From Streptomyces sp. 11x1 (GTDB lineage Bacteria > Actinomycetota > Actinomycetes > Streptomycetales > Streptomycetaceae), in the NCBI RefSeq assembly GCF_032598905.1, contig NZ_CP122458.1:8581001-8645000 (forward strand): a stretch of 64,000 bases of DNA, given 5' to 3'. A model generated the notes under the pieces. The model worked only from the letters and a program-made list of their open reading frames with translations, was not told where the DNA came from and ran no database searches. A program made the position numbers and the translations under genes. Shown piece after piece: positions 26,015-33,570 of this stretch (position 1 is its first letter; each line of letters starts with the position of its first letter).

Positions 26015-27838
26015 TCAGCCGAGTGCGGATGTTGCCCCCCTGAACACCAGAACGGCCCCGAGCGTGACGACCAGCAGAGCCGACGCCAGCGGTACGGTCC
26101 TGCGCACCAGCGCGGCCGTCGGCCCGCCGAGCCGGCCCTCGCCCCGGTCCATCACCCGTGTCACCCAGCCGCCCGCCTTCACGACGGCGTAGCCGGCCGC
26201 GGTCAGCGTGAGCGCGAGGCCGATGCCGTACGCCAGCACGAGCAGCAGTCCGAACCACGCCTTCCCCAGTGCCGCCGCGCCGACCAGGACGACCACGGCG
26301 GACGGGCTCGGCACCATGCCGCCCGCGAAACCGAGCAGGATCGTGCCGCGCAGGGTGGGCGCGGTGGGGTGGGTGTGGGTGAAGCCGCCGTGGGTGTGCG
26401 TGATTCCGCCGCCGAAGAGGGAGCGCTTCTCTTGGGGCGCGTCGTCGTGGCTGTGCGGGTGGCCGTGGTGGTCATGGCCGTGGTCGTGCTTGTCGCCGTG
26501 TTGGTGGTCGTGGGTGTGGGGGGTGACCGGCGCGTGGGTGTGCGTGTGGGGCTCGCCGTGCGCGTGGGCGTGTGAAGGAGCGGCCTGGGCGAGTACGAGC
26601 TCCCGGCTGGGCTCCGGCTCGTGGTCGTGCGCGTGGGTGTGCCCGTGCGTGTGGCTGTGGTCGTGGCCATGGTCGTGCTCGTGGTTGTGGTCATCGCCGT
26701 GGCCGTGGCCGTGGCCGTGGCCGTGGCCGTGATCGTGATCGTGATCGTGCCCATGGTCGTGTGAGTGCCCGTGGCCGTGCCCGTGTGCGCTCGCGTGGGT
26801 GAGGGCCAGTTTGCGGTTGAGCCATGCGCGGCGGGCGAGGGCGACGCCCGCGCCCATCACGAACAGGCCGCTGGCGATGCCCAGCCAGGTGATCACGGAC
26901 GGGGCGGCGGCGGAACCGGCCAGGACGAGCAGGCCGAGGGCGACGACGCCCAGGGTGTGGGTGACCGTCACGGACGCGGCCATGGGCAGCACGTCCCGCA
27001 TCCGGGCCCGGTCGCGCGCGGCGGCCGTCGCGGCCATCAGGGTCTTGCCGTGACCCGGGCCGAGCGCGTGCATGGCGCCCAGGAACAGGGCGATGCCGAA
27101 GGCCAGGGCGCCGAACCCGAAGGTGAGGTCCTGGCTGGAGACCAGGTCGTCGAGGGCCCTGGTCCAGCGGTCAGCGCCGCGCGGGAGGATCGAGGCGCCG
27201 GGCGCGGCGCTCTCCCGCTCGGCCAGCGCGGGACCGCCCGGCCGCACCTGGAGCGAGGCCGTGGCCGTGTCCTCCGGCGACTGCAACAACTCCGCGGGGT
27301 AGTCGGTGAGTCGCTTCGACACCGACTCCTCGGGCACATCCGACCCGGCCAGGGTCATCCGGTCGCCCTGGGCGGTGACCTCGCGCCAGCCGGGGCCGGA
27401 GTCCACGGCGGCGTGAAAGCGTACGTCGGCGGCCCGGTCCGGCAGTGCGGCCGTCAGCCGGCACTCCACCCGCAGCGTCTTCAGCCCCGCCTGGCCCGGC
27501 CGCTCCTCGGCGCGGCTCGACTTCAGGGCCACCTCGGCGGCGCTCCCGTCGACGGTGACCTCACTGCCCTCGGCGGCCTTCTCGCACCGCTCCCGGGCCC
27601 AACTCTCCACGCCCTGCCGCTTGATGGCGGGTGCGGCCTGGGTCGCCGGGATCTCCGCCAGGTCCTCGACGTGGAGGATCCTCAGCTGCTCTGGGGCGGC
27701 GACCAGGCCGTCGTACCGGTTGACGGTGAAGTTGCCGAGCGGGTGGGCGCTCGCGGCTTCGGCGGGGCCGAGGACGAGCGCGCAGGCGGCCGCCAGGACC
27801 GCCGTGCCGGAGGCGAACACGCGCCGGGGAGAAATCAC
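26015..27838 (-). CDS. NicO-family nickel/cobalt transporter with giant histidine-rich loop
   Basis: 607-residue membrane protein. A signal-like N-terminus and a long extracytoplasmic domain (about 30-230) precede a NicO/RcnA-type core: MHALGPGHGKTLM, SVTVTHTLGVVALGLL, then a loop of mostly His-Gly/His-Asp pairs (about 346-490), then FAGGMVPSPSAVVVLVGA and the last helices. The His loop probably binds Ni/Co/Zn. The GTG start overlaps the TPR stop (GTGA), so the gene is co-translated with the DUF4331-TPR operon. Direction (efflux as in RcnA, or uptake) is not decidable. The repetitive DNA makes the loop prone to length change. Confidence 0.88.
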   Translation of the reverse strand: MISPRRVFASGTAVLAAACALVLGPAEAASAHPLGNFTVNRYDGLVAAPEQLRILHVEDLAEIPATQAAPAIKRQGVESWARERCEKAAEGSEVTVDGSAAEVALKSSRAEERPGQAGLKTLRVECRLTAALPDRAADVRFHAAVDSGPGWREVTAQGDRMTLAGSDVPEESVSKRLTDYPAELLQSPEDTATASLQVRPGGPALAERESAAPGASILPRGADRWTRALDDLVSSQDLTFGFGALAFGIALFLGAMHALGPGHGKTLMAATAAARDRARMRDVLPMAASVTVTHTLGVVALGLLVLAGSAAAPSVITWLGIASGLFVMGAGVALARRAWLNRKLALTHASAHGHGHGHSHDHGHDHDHDHGHGHGHGHGHGDDHNHEHDHGHDHSHTHGHTHAHDHEPEPSRELVLAQAAPSHAHAHGEPHTHTHAPVTPHTHDHQHGDKHDHGHDHHGHPHSHDDAPQEKRSLFGGGITHTHGGFTHTHPTAPTLRGTILLGFAGGMVPSPSAVVVLVGAAALGKAWFGLLLVLAYGIGLALTLTAAGYAVVKAGGWVTRVMDRGEGRLGGPTAALVRRTVPLASALLVVTLGAVLVFRGATSALG

Positions 27839-29844
27839 TTGGCGGTCTCCAGAGCCTGCAGTGCCTTCAGGGTCTCGCGGGCCTCGGCCGCGCCGAGCGG
27901 CGAGAAGCCGGCGTTGAGGTCGAGCGCCGCCTTCAGGGTCGTGCGGGCGTCCTTCTTGTCGCCGGCCGCGTACTCGACCATGCCACGGTGGTACAGGAAG
28001 GTCGCGTCCTTGTAGCCGGTGGCGGTGGCCCGGCGCGCGTACGGCAGGGCCTCCTCGTCGCGGCCGTTGACGTGCAGCGCCCAGGCGAGGGCGTCCGCCG
28101 TGTGCACCGTCTCGCGGCGCTTGAACTCGGCCTCCGCGGCCCGCAGCGCGGCCTTGGTGTCGCCGTGGTCGGCGGCGGCCAGCGCGGTGTCGAGGTCGGC
28201 GTTGACGCCGTTGGCGCGAGCGATGGCGGTGTAGGCGTCCACCAGCGCGTACTGGTCGTTCGCCTTGGTCCTGTCGCCCTCGGCCTCGTACAGCTCGCCG
28301 AGTACGACGAGCGGTCCCGGCAGCGGGTAGGAGGAGACCACCTGCTCCAGGCCGCGGATCGCCTCCGCGCCGTCGCCGCTCGCGGCCTGGGCGCGGGCGC
28401 GGCCCTCAAGGGCGGGGAGGTAGGTGTCGTCGGCGCCGAGGGCGCGGGCGTAGTGGTCGAGCGCGGTCCTGTGATCGCCCTGCTTCCAGGCGAGTTGGCC
28501 GAGCTGGGTGGCCACGTAGGCGATGTCGCCGCGGGTGGCCGCCGAGTCCAGGGCCTGCTCCAGCACGCGTCGGGCGGTCTTCACGTCGCCGCGCAGCTCG
28601 TACACGTAGGCGTAGCGGGTGAAGACGGGGATGCCGGGGCGGCGGGTGTCGGCGAGGCGGACCGCCGCCAACGCGTCGTCGTAGCGGCCGAGTTCGACGA
28701 GGGCGTCGACGCGGCTGCACAGCGCCCGCTCGCTGTACGGGTTCTCCTTCAACGCCCGGTCGGCGAACCGCAGGGCGTCCTCGAACTCGTGGCGGGCGGC
28801 GGCGAGGGCGGCGAGGCCCGCGAGCGCCGGGTCGTTGTCCGGGCGCAGCTCCAGCGAGCGCTGCAGGGCCTTCTCGGCCTGCGGGTAGCGGGAGGGGTCG
28901 CCCTTGACCCGGGCCTGCTCGACATAGGCGAGGCCGAGCGTGGACCAGGAGCCGAAGTCCTTGGGCTGTTCCTTGAGATGGGCCTGGAGCCGTTCGACCG
29001 CCGTGTCGAGGTCACCGCCGGCGAGCTGGGCCGCGGACACACCCGGCGAGGAGGACATGGCCACCGTCCGGTCGTCGTCCCCGGCGCCGAGCGCCACCGC
29101 GAACCCGGTGAACGCGACGGCCAGCGCCACCGCACAAGCTCCGACCCGCACCAGCCGCCGCCCGCCCGACTCGGCCACGGGCCTCCGCCCGGACCGGGAC
29201 GCCGACCCACGACCGGCCACCGGCGCGGGAGCCGGGGCCCCTTCGCCTTGTGACGCGGCCCCGGACACGGGCATCGCGTCTGAGCCGGCGTCCAGGTCGA
29301 CGCCGGGCGCGGAACCGGTCTCGGTGTCGGGCGTGGGTCTGCTTTCGGTGTCGGACGCGGAGCCGGCCTTCGCGTCGGGTCCGGCGTCGGACGCTGATCC
29401 GGACCCGGTGCCAGAGTCGGCGCCGGAGTCGGCCTCCGTGTCCGACACGAAGCGGGACGCGGGTTCGGCCTCGGCATCGGGCGTGGACCCGGCCTCGGCC
29501 GCTGCGCCGGACGCCGGGCTCGGCTCCGCAGCGGAAGCCGAGTCGGGGCGAGCGTCGGCCCCGGACCCGGTCGCCGGACTGGGCCGGGACCCGCCGTCCG
29601 ATGCCGGACCGGGCACCGGGGCAGACCCGGTGTCGGCCCCTCGCTCCGCCACCGTGGCGGACCCGGCGTCGGTCGGCCGAGCGGATGCTGCGGAGCCGGG
29701 GTCCGTCGGGCGAGCGGATTCGGTGGGCCCGGTGCGCGTCGGCCCGGTGGATGTGGTGAGTTGGGGTCGGTCCTGGTCGGGAGCCCCCCCGTCGGGACGC
29801 GGACGCCCGCTTCGGGGCGCGCTGTCGGTCGTACGCGGGGACAT
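27835..29844 (-). CDS. TPR-repeat membrane protein with long disordered N-terminus
   Basis: 669-residue protein. Residues 1 to about 215 are low-complexity Ser/Ala/Pro/Asp/Gly sequence, one TM helix follows (about 232-252, VRVGACAVALAVAFTGFAVALG), and the rest is a chain of tetratricopeptide repeats (for example DFGSWSTLGLAYVEQARVKG, DPALAGLAALAAARHEFEDA, ALDHYARALGADDTYLPALE) ending LKALQALETAK. The TPR part is probably extracytoplasmic, acting as a scaffold for the DUF4331 protein and the transporter (inference). The ATG has GAGGAGAGG. It is the middle gene of three in the SigK-facing operon. Confidence 0.83.
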   Translation of the reverse strand: MSPRTTDSAPRSGRPRPDGGAPDQDRPQLTTSTGPTRTGPTESARPTDPGSAASARPTDAGSATVAERGADTGSAPVPGPASDGGSRPSPATGSGADARPDSASAAEPSPASGAAAEAGSTPDAEAEPASRFVSDTEADSGADSGTGSGSASDAGPDAKAGSASDTESRPTPDTETGSAPGVDLDAGSDAMPVSGAASQGEGAPAPAPVAGRGSASRSGRRPVAESGGRRLVRVGACAVALAVAFTGFAVALGAGDDDRTVAMSSSPGVSAAQLAGGDLDTAVERLQAHLKEQPKDFGSWSTLGLAYVEQARVKGDPSRYPQAEKALQRSLELRPDNDPALAGLAALAAARHEFEDALRFADRALKENPYSERALCSRVDALVELGRYDDALAAVRLADTRRPGIPVFTRYAYVYELRGDVKTARRVLEQALDSAATRGDIAYVATQLGQLAWKQGDHRTALDHYARALGADDTYLPALEGRARAQAASGDGAEAIRGLEQVVSSYPLPGPLVVLGELYEAEGDRTKANDQYALVDAYTAIARANGVNADLDTALAAADHGDTKAALRAAEAEFKRRETVHTADALAWALHVNGRDEEALPYARRATATGYKDATFLYHRGMVEYAAGDKKDARTTLKAALDLNAGFSPLGAAEARETLKALQALETAK

Positions 29845-29983
29845 GCCCTCTCCTCAACATCCTTGCCGAGTGCGGTGTTCGTGGTCGTGGGGCGCGGCCC
29901 GCGCCGTGGGGGATGGATACGAGCGGGCCGCGCCGGTCACGTCGGCCGGGCCCCATGGGGAAGGGCCCGGACGAGGGGATCTG

Positions 29984-31507
29984 CTAGTAGTACGCGCGGT
30001 CGTTGCGACGGCGCCACCACAGCAGACCCGAGCCGATCAGCAGGACACCGGCCGCGCCGGCGCCGGCCGAGGCGGCGATCAGCGTGGTGTCGTCGGTGCC
30101 GCTCTCTACACTGCCGCCCAGTGCGCTGCGGACGCTGTTCGTGGTGTTGCCCTTGACCGTCTTGCCCCGCGACCCGGCCGTCGGCAGACCGACGTAGGGG
30201 AAGGACTTGCCGAACTTCTTGTCGTTCTTGTCGACCGCGTCACCCAGGTCGTTCGGCGCGTCGACCAGTTCGCCCTCGACGACCTGGAGTGCGATGTCGA
30301 TCACGTCGTCGGTGAGCCGGCGCCCGTTCGGGAAGCCCTGGTTGTCACCGTCCAGCACGCCCAGCCGCTTCGGCTTCTTGGTGGGCGCGATGGAGGTGTT
30401 GAGCCGCAGCTGCTCCGAAGGCGTCACGTGCGGGGGCTGGTTGAGCCCCTCGACGCCCTTGAGGAAGACGTCGACGAGGTCGTTGCGCGGCTCCTTGGGC
30501 GCCGGGATCTTGTAGATCGCCTCGATGAGCTTGGGCAGCTCGGGCTCGGTGACGTTCTTCAGGAACTGCCCGTCGTCCACCGGCGAGGACGCGTTGAACT
30601 TGTCCTTGTCGCCGATGGGGTTGACGACCTCGTTCACCAGCGGCATCCCGAGGCGCGAGACCTGGTGGTACCGGCCGTCGGCGCCCTGGCGCTGCGTGGT
30701 GGACCAGATGCCGACGATCGGCTGGTCCTTGGACTGGACGAGCGCCTCGCTCGGGATCTGCAGGGCGATCGAGTTGACGTTGTAGCCCTTCAGCGTGTCC
30801 CGCCCGACCTCGGAGAGGTCGCCGCCGTACAGCAGGTCGAAGACGCGCAGGTCCAGGAAGAACGGGTCGTCGGCCTGCCCGGCGTACGTGGTCACTCCGC
30901 TCGCCGTCTTGTAGACGGCCTCGTCGCGCAGCTTCTTGAAGTCCGGCATCGACGCCTTGCCGACGTTCGACGGCGCCACCCACACGTCGTCCGCGAGCTT
31001 CGTCTTGGAGACCGCCCGACGGTTCTTCAGCTTGATGAGGTCGATGTCGTACGTCTGCGTGATGTTCAGGTCCGGGTCGTCGAGGCTCTCCACGACGCCC
31101 GTGTTGTACAGGAAGGTCCTGTCGTTCTTCGTCTTCGTCTTGAACGTGTACCGGAAGATCAGGTCTTCCTGGGCGTCGCCGTCCTGGTCGACGCGAATGT
31201 CGTACTCCGCGTCCTCGGAGAAGGTGAAGAAGTTCGGGCCGCCCGCGGGCTCCTCGAAGGGGATCCAGTTCGCGATCACCGTCGTCGTGTCCGGCTTGTC
31301 GGGGCTGACGAACGCGTACACGTCGGTGTTGTCGAACTGGGGCTCCCCCGAGATGAGCGGGGCCTCCCGGTGGCTGGAGGCGGAAGCCGCCCCCGGCTCC
31401 AGCACGGTGACTCCGGCGGCCGCGAGTCCTCCGGCGGCCAGCGAAGCACAGATGAGGGACGCGATGCTCCGCCGTCCCGCGCCGCTCCTGGAAGTAGGTG
31501 TCGTCAT
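29984..31507 (-). CDS. secreted, membrane-anchored DUF4331 protein
   Basis: 507-residue envelope protein. The signal peptide runs to about residue 44 and ends before SSHREAPLI, the signature opening of DUF4331 proteins. The body carries DNTDVYAFVSPD, DPDLNITQTYDIDLIKL and GYNVNSIALQIPSEAL in family order. A C-terminal helix (GAGAAGVLLIGSGLLWW) with an RRRND tail anchors it. No catalytic activity is known for the family. The start at 31507 was chosen over one 21 bases upstream because GAGGAC lies at reasonable spacing. It is the first gene of the DUF4331-TPR-NicO operon, behind a SigK-type promoter. Confidence 0.9.
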   Translation of the reverse strand: MTTPTSRSGAGRRSIASLICASLAAGGLAAAGVTVLEPGAASASSHREAPLISGEPQFDNTDVYAFVSPDKPDTTTVIANWIPFEEPAGGPNFFTFSEDAEYDIRVDQDGDAQEDLIFRYTFKTKTKNDRTFLYNTGVVESLDDPDLNITQTYDIDLIKLKNRRAVSKTKLADDVWVAPSNVGKASMPDFKKLRDEAVYKTASGVTTYAGQADDPFFLDLRVFDLLYGGDLSEVGRDTLKGYNVNSIALQIPSEALVQSKDQPIVGIWSTTQRQGADGRYHQVSRLGMPLVNEVVNPIGDKDKFNASSPVDDGQFLKNVTEPELPKLIEAIYKIPAPKEPRNDLVDVFLKGVEGLNQPPHVTPSEQLRLNTSIAPTKKPKRLGVLDGDNQGFPNGRRLTDDVIDIALQVVEGELVDAPNDLGDAVDKNDKKFGKSFPYVGLPTAGSRGKTVKGNTTNSVRSALGGSVESGTDDTTLIAASAGAGAAGVLLIGSGLLWWRRRNDRAYY

Positions 31508-31545
31508 GCCGTCCGTCCTCTGTCCCAACTTGCCTGACGAACGCC

Positions 31546-31572
31546 ATTCGGAGCGGTCGGCAGGGTGGATTG
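31546..31572 (-). promoter_or_regulatory. ECF (SigK-type) promoter for the DUF4331 operon
   Basis: On the minus strand CAATCC-N15-CCGAAT, about 40-65 bases before the DUF4331 ATG. The same elements at the same spacing precede the divergent sigma gene. They resemble the mycobacterial SigK consensus as I recall it (CCATCC/CCGAAT). Confidence 0.65.
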
Positions 31573-31636
31573 GTCGAATCCCAAACGTTCTTACGGCGCG
31601 TTTGAAAGGTTGTTTCAGCGGAGAGCGGGATTTGTT

Positions 31637-31675
31637 GATCCGGATCTCCTCCGGATCCGTAACCCCATCCGGAGG
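31637..31675 (+). repeat. overlapping TCCGGA dyads upstream of the sigma gene
   Basis: Two mutually exclusive perfect inverted repeats: GATCCGGA-N5-TCCGGATC (31637-31657) and CCTCCGGAT-N10-ATCCGGAGG (31648-31675). They share the middle TCCGGAT and the second overlaps the proposed -35. They could be protein-binding sites or, if transcribed from further upstream, an RNA switch hiding the GGAGG. Confidence 0.6.
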
Positions 31676-31691
31676 TGGGTTGGTTGCGAAT
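31665..31691 (+). promoter_or_regulatory. ECF (SigK-type) autoregulatory promoter
   Basis: CCATCC-N15-GCGAAT, the same architecture and spacing as the divergent DUF4331 promoter. It predicts transcription from about 31698 and therefore favours the downstream GTG as the sigma start. Confidence 0.6.
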
Positions 31692-31740
31692 GCCTTACGC
31701 GCGAGGATGGCCGTGCTCGGCCGGAGGCGAGGGGGAGCGA

Positions 31741-32283
31741 GTGGAGGCGGACAGGTTGCTGGTCCGGGTGGCCGGGGGCGACCAACGGGCGTTCGAGGAG
31801 TTGTACGCCCTGGTGTCCGGCCCGGTGTTCGGGCTGGTGCGCCGGGTCGTACGGGACCCCGCGCAGTCGGAGGAGGTGGCCCAGGAGGTGCTGCTCGAAC
31901 TCTGGCGTTCCGCGGGCCGGTTCGACCCGGGGCGGGGCAGTGCGATGTCCTGGATACTCACCCTCGCGCACCGTCGCGCGGTGGACCGGGTGCGCAGCGC
32001 CCGCGCCGCCACCGAGCGCGAGCAGCGCGAGGGACGGCGCAACCACCACACCGCCTTCGACCAGGTCGCCGAGGAGGTCGAGGCCGGCCTCGAACGCCAG
32101 TGGGTGCGCCACTGCCTGGAGAAGCTCACCACGCTCCAGCGCGAGTCCGTCACCCTCGCCTACTACGACGGCTACACCTACCGTGAAGTGGCCGAGCGGC
32201 TCTCCCTGCCGCTCGGGACGGTCAAGACCCGTATGCGCGACGGACTCACACGGCTGCGCGAATGCCTGGGAGGAGTCGCATGA
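31741..32283 (+). CDS. sigK: ECF sigma factor, SigK/ECF19-like
   Basis: 180-residue (from GTG) extracytoplasmic-function sigma factor. Region 2 is seen in GDQRAFEELYALVSGPVFGLVRRVVRD, AQEVLLELWRSAGRFDPGRGSAMSWILTLAHRRAVDRVR, and region 4 in LQRESVTLAYYDGYTYREVAERLSLPLGTVKTRMRDGL. GTG 31741 was chosen because the proposed promoter would start transcription near 31698; longer in-frame starts exist at 31675 (GTG) and 31690 (ATG, with GGAGG 14 bases upstream). It is followed by a 13-codon mini-ORF and a zinc anti-sigma gene. The SigK label rests on similarity of the protein and of the promoter elements. Confidence 0.87.
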   Translation: MEADRLLVRVAGGDQRAFEELYALVSGPVFGLVRRVVRDPAQSEEVAQEVLLELWRSAGRFDPGRGSAMSWILTLAHRRAVDRVRSARAATEREQREGRRNHHTAFDQVAEEVEAGLERQWVRHCLEKLTTLQRESVTLAYYDGYTYREVAERLSLPLGTVKTRMRDGLTRLRECLGGVA

Positions 32284-32321
32284 GCGCCCTGTACGGCCGG
32301 CCCGGGGGAGGTGCCGAGTGA
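32280..32321 (+). CDS. 13-residue mini-ORF linking sigma and anti-sigma genes
   Basis: ATG overlaps the sigma stop as ATGA and the TGA overlaps the anti-sigma start as GTGA. GGGAGGAG stands a few bases before the ATG. Encoded peptide MSALYGRPGGGAE. It may simply carry ribosomes from the sigma gene to the anti-sigma gene; a functional peptide is speculative. Confidence 0.45.
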   Translation: MSALYGRPGGGAE

Positions 32322-33148
32322 GCCTGTTCCGCCGCGAGGACCTCCACTCGCTCGCCGCTCCCTACGCGCTGGACGCCCTGGAGCCCGACGAACGGCGCCG
32401 CTTCGAGCAGCATCTGGAGAGCTGCGACCGCTGTCCGGCCGAGGTGCGCGCCCTGTCCGAGGACGCGGTCCGGCTCGCCTGGTCGACGGCCGCGCCGGCC
32501 CCCGCCGCGATGCGCGACCGGGTCTTCGCCGCCGTACGCAACACACCTCAGGAGAGCGGCGCGCCCCAGGAGAACCAGTCCTGGAGCGCCCAGCCGCCGC
32601 GGTCCCAGCATCTGCCGCGGCATGTGTGGGGGACCGAGCCGCCGCCGAGGTCGCGCGCCCGTGCGCCCCGGTTGCGCTCTTGGCTCGTCCCGCTGTCCAC
32701 CGTCACGGCGGCCGCCGCGCTCGTGGTGGCCTCCCTCTTCGCCGTCCAGGCCGACCGCAGCCGCGACCAACTGGCCACCGAGCGCGCGCAGGCGAGTGAG
32801 ATCGCCCACGTTCTCACCGCGCCGGACGCCCGTGCGACCAGCGACCGGGACGCGGAGGGCCACAGAATCGGAGTGATCGCTTCTGCGGAGGAGGGGAGCG
32901 CGATCGTGACCCTCAGCGGATTCGAGGACCTCCCGAAGAACCGGGTGCACCAGCTCTGGCTCATGCGCCCCGATGTGCAACCACGCTCCCTGGGTCTCTT
33001 CGACGGCGACACGCCCTTGGTCACGAGCGGAATGAACACCGACGCGACGTCACTCGCCGTGACCGTCGAACCCGACGGGGGGTCACCGCAGCCCACCAGC
33101 CAGCCAGTTGTCCAACTCGCCCTGGAATCGGTCGGATTCGGAGAGTAA
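32318..33148 (+). CDS. zinc-type anti-sigma factor, RskA-like
   Basis: 276-residue single-pass membrane anti-sigma factor. The N-terminal domain has HLESCDRC with His32-x3-Cys36-x2-Cys39, the ZAS motif, in an ASD fold that clamps the sigma factor. A Pro/Arg-rich linker, one TM helix (about 122-143, LVPLSTVTAAAALVVASLF) and an extracytoplasmic RskA-type domain (IVTLSGFEDLPKNRVHQLWLM) follow. The GTG start has GGGGGAGG upstream and overlaps the mini-ORF stop. Family precedent (mycobacterial RskA) implies release of the sigma factor by regulated proteolysis. Confidence 0.9.
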   Translation: MSLFRREDLHSLAAPYALDALEPDERRRFEQHLESCDRCPAEVRALSEDAVRLAWSTAAPAPAAMRDRVFAAVRNTPQESGAPQENQSWSAQPPRSQHLPRHVWGTEPPPRSRARAPRLRSWLVPLSTVTAAAALVVASLFAVQADRSRDQLATERAQASEIAHVLTAPDARATSDRDAEGHRIGVIASAEEGSAIVTLSGFEDLPKNRVHQLWLMRPDVQPRSLGLFDGDTPLVTSGMNTDATSLAVTVEPDGGSPQPTSQPVVQLALESVGFGE

Positions 33149-33263
33149 TCAGCAACATCGATACGGGGTAGGTGAATACCGGGACCGTGATTCCCGAGTG
33201 CTCGGGCGGGGCGATATGGTTACGCTGCCCGGGCCGGGTGGACTCGTACGGGTGGGGAGTGAC

Positions 33264-33530
33264 ATGGAACAGATAACAGTGCGCAGGGCGCGAGTCCCTG
33301 CGATCACGTGCGGGAGCAGCGCGGCCAGCTCGCGCCTCGACCGACATCTCTCGGTGCTGAGCGGCCCCGCCGTGCCACAGCGCGAGGCCGCCGAGGCGAC
33401 CTCGCTGATGCGCGAGATAACGTCACGTTCCCCGCAGGAGCGCAGTAGCCGCAAGGACACGCGCGTCGGCCGGGTCTCGCTGTTCGCCCCCCTGAAGAGG
33501 CTGCGCCGCTCGCTGTTCGGCAGCCGCTAG
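33264..33530 (+). CDS. small hypothetical basic protein, 88 aa
   Basis: Starts at ATG with GGGGAG 5 bases upstream. MEQITVRRARVPAITCG opens the protein; a Ser/Arg-rich middle and an Arg/Leu C-terminus (LKRLRRSLFGSR) follow. No signal peptide, domain or membrane helix. I do not recognise it. It lies just after the anti-sigma gene but 115 bases separate them, so its own promoter is likely. Confidence 0.65.
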   Translation: MEQITVRRARVPAITCGSSAASSRLDRHLSVLSGPAVPQREAAEATSLMREITSRSPQERSSRKDTRVGRVSLFAPLKRLRRSLFGSR

Positions 33531-33570
33531 CACCACCGCACCAAGGGCTTTCCCCGCGGGAGGCCCGCGC

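Noticed and set aside
24425..26575. Long plus-strand frame opposite the kinase and NicO genes
   Set aside because: Shadow of the minus-strand genes; repetitive Arg/Gly/Val product, no ribosome-binding site.
26680..26790. GTGGCC/GTGATC microsatellite considered as a non-coding satellite repeat
   Set aside because: It is in frame throughout as His-Gly/His-Asp codons of the NicO protein.
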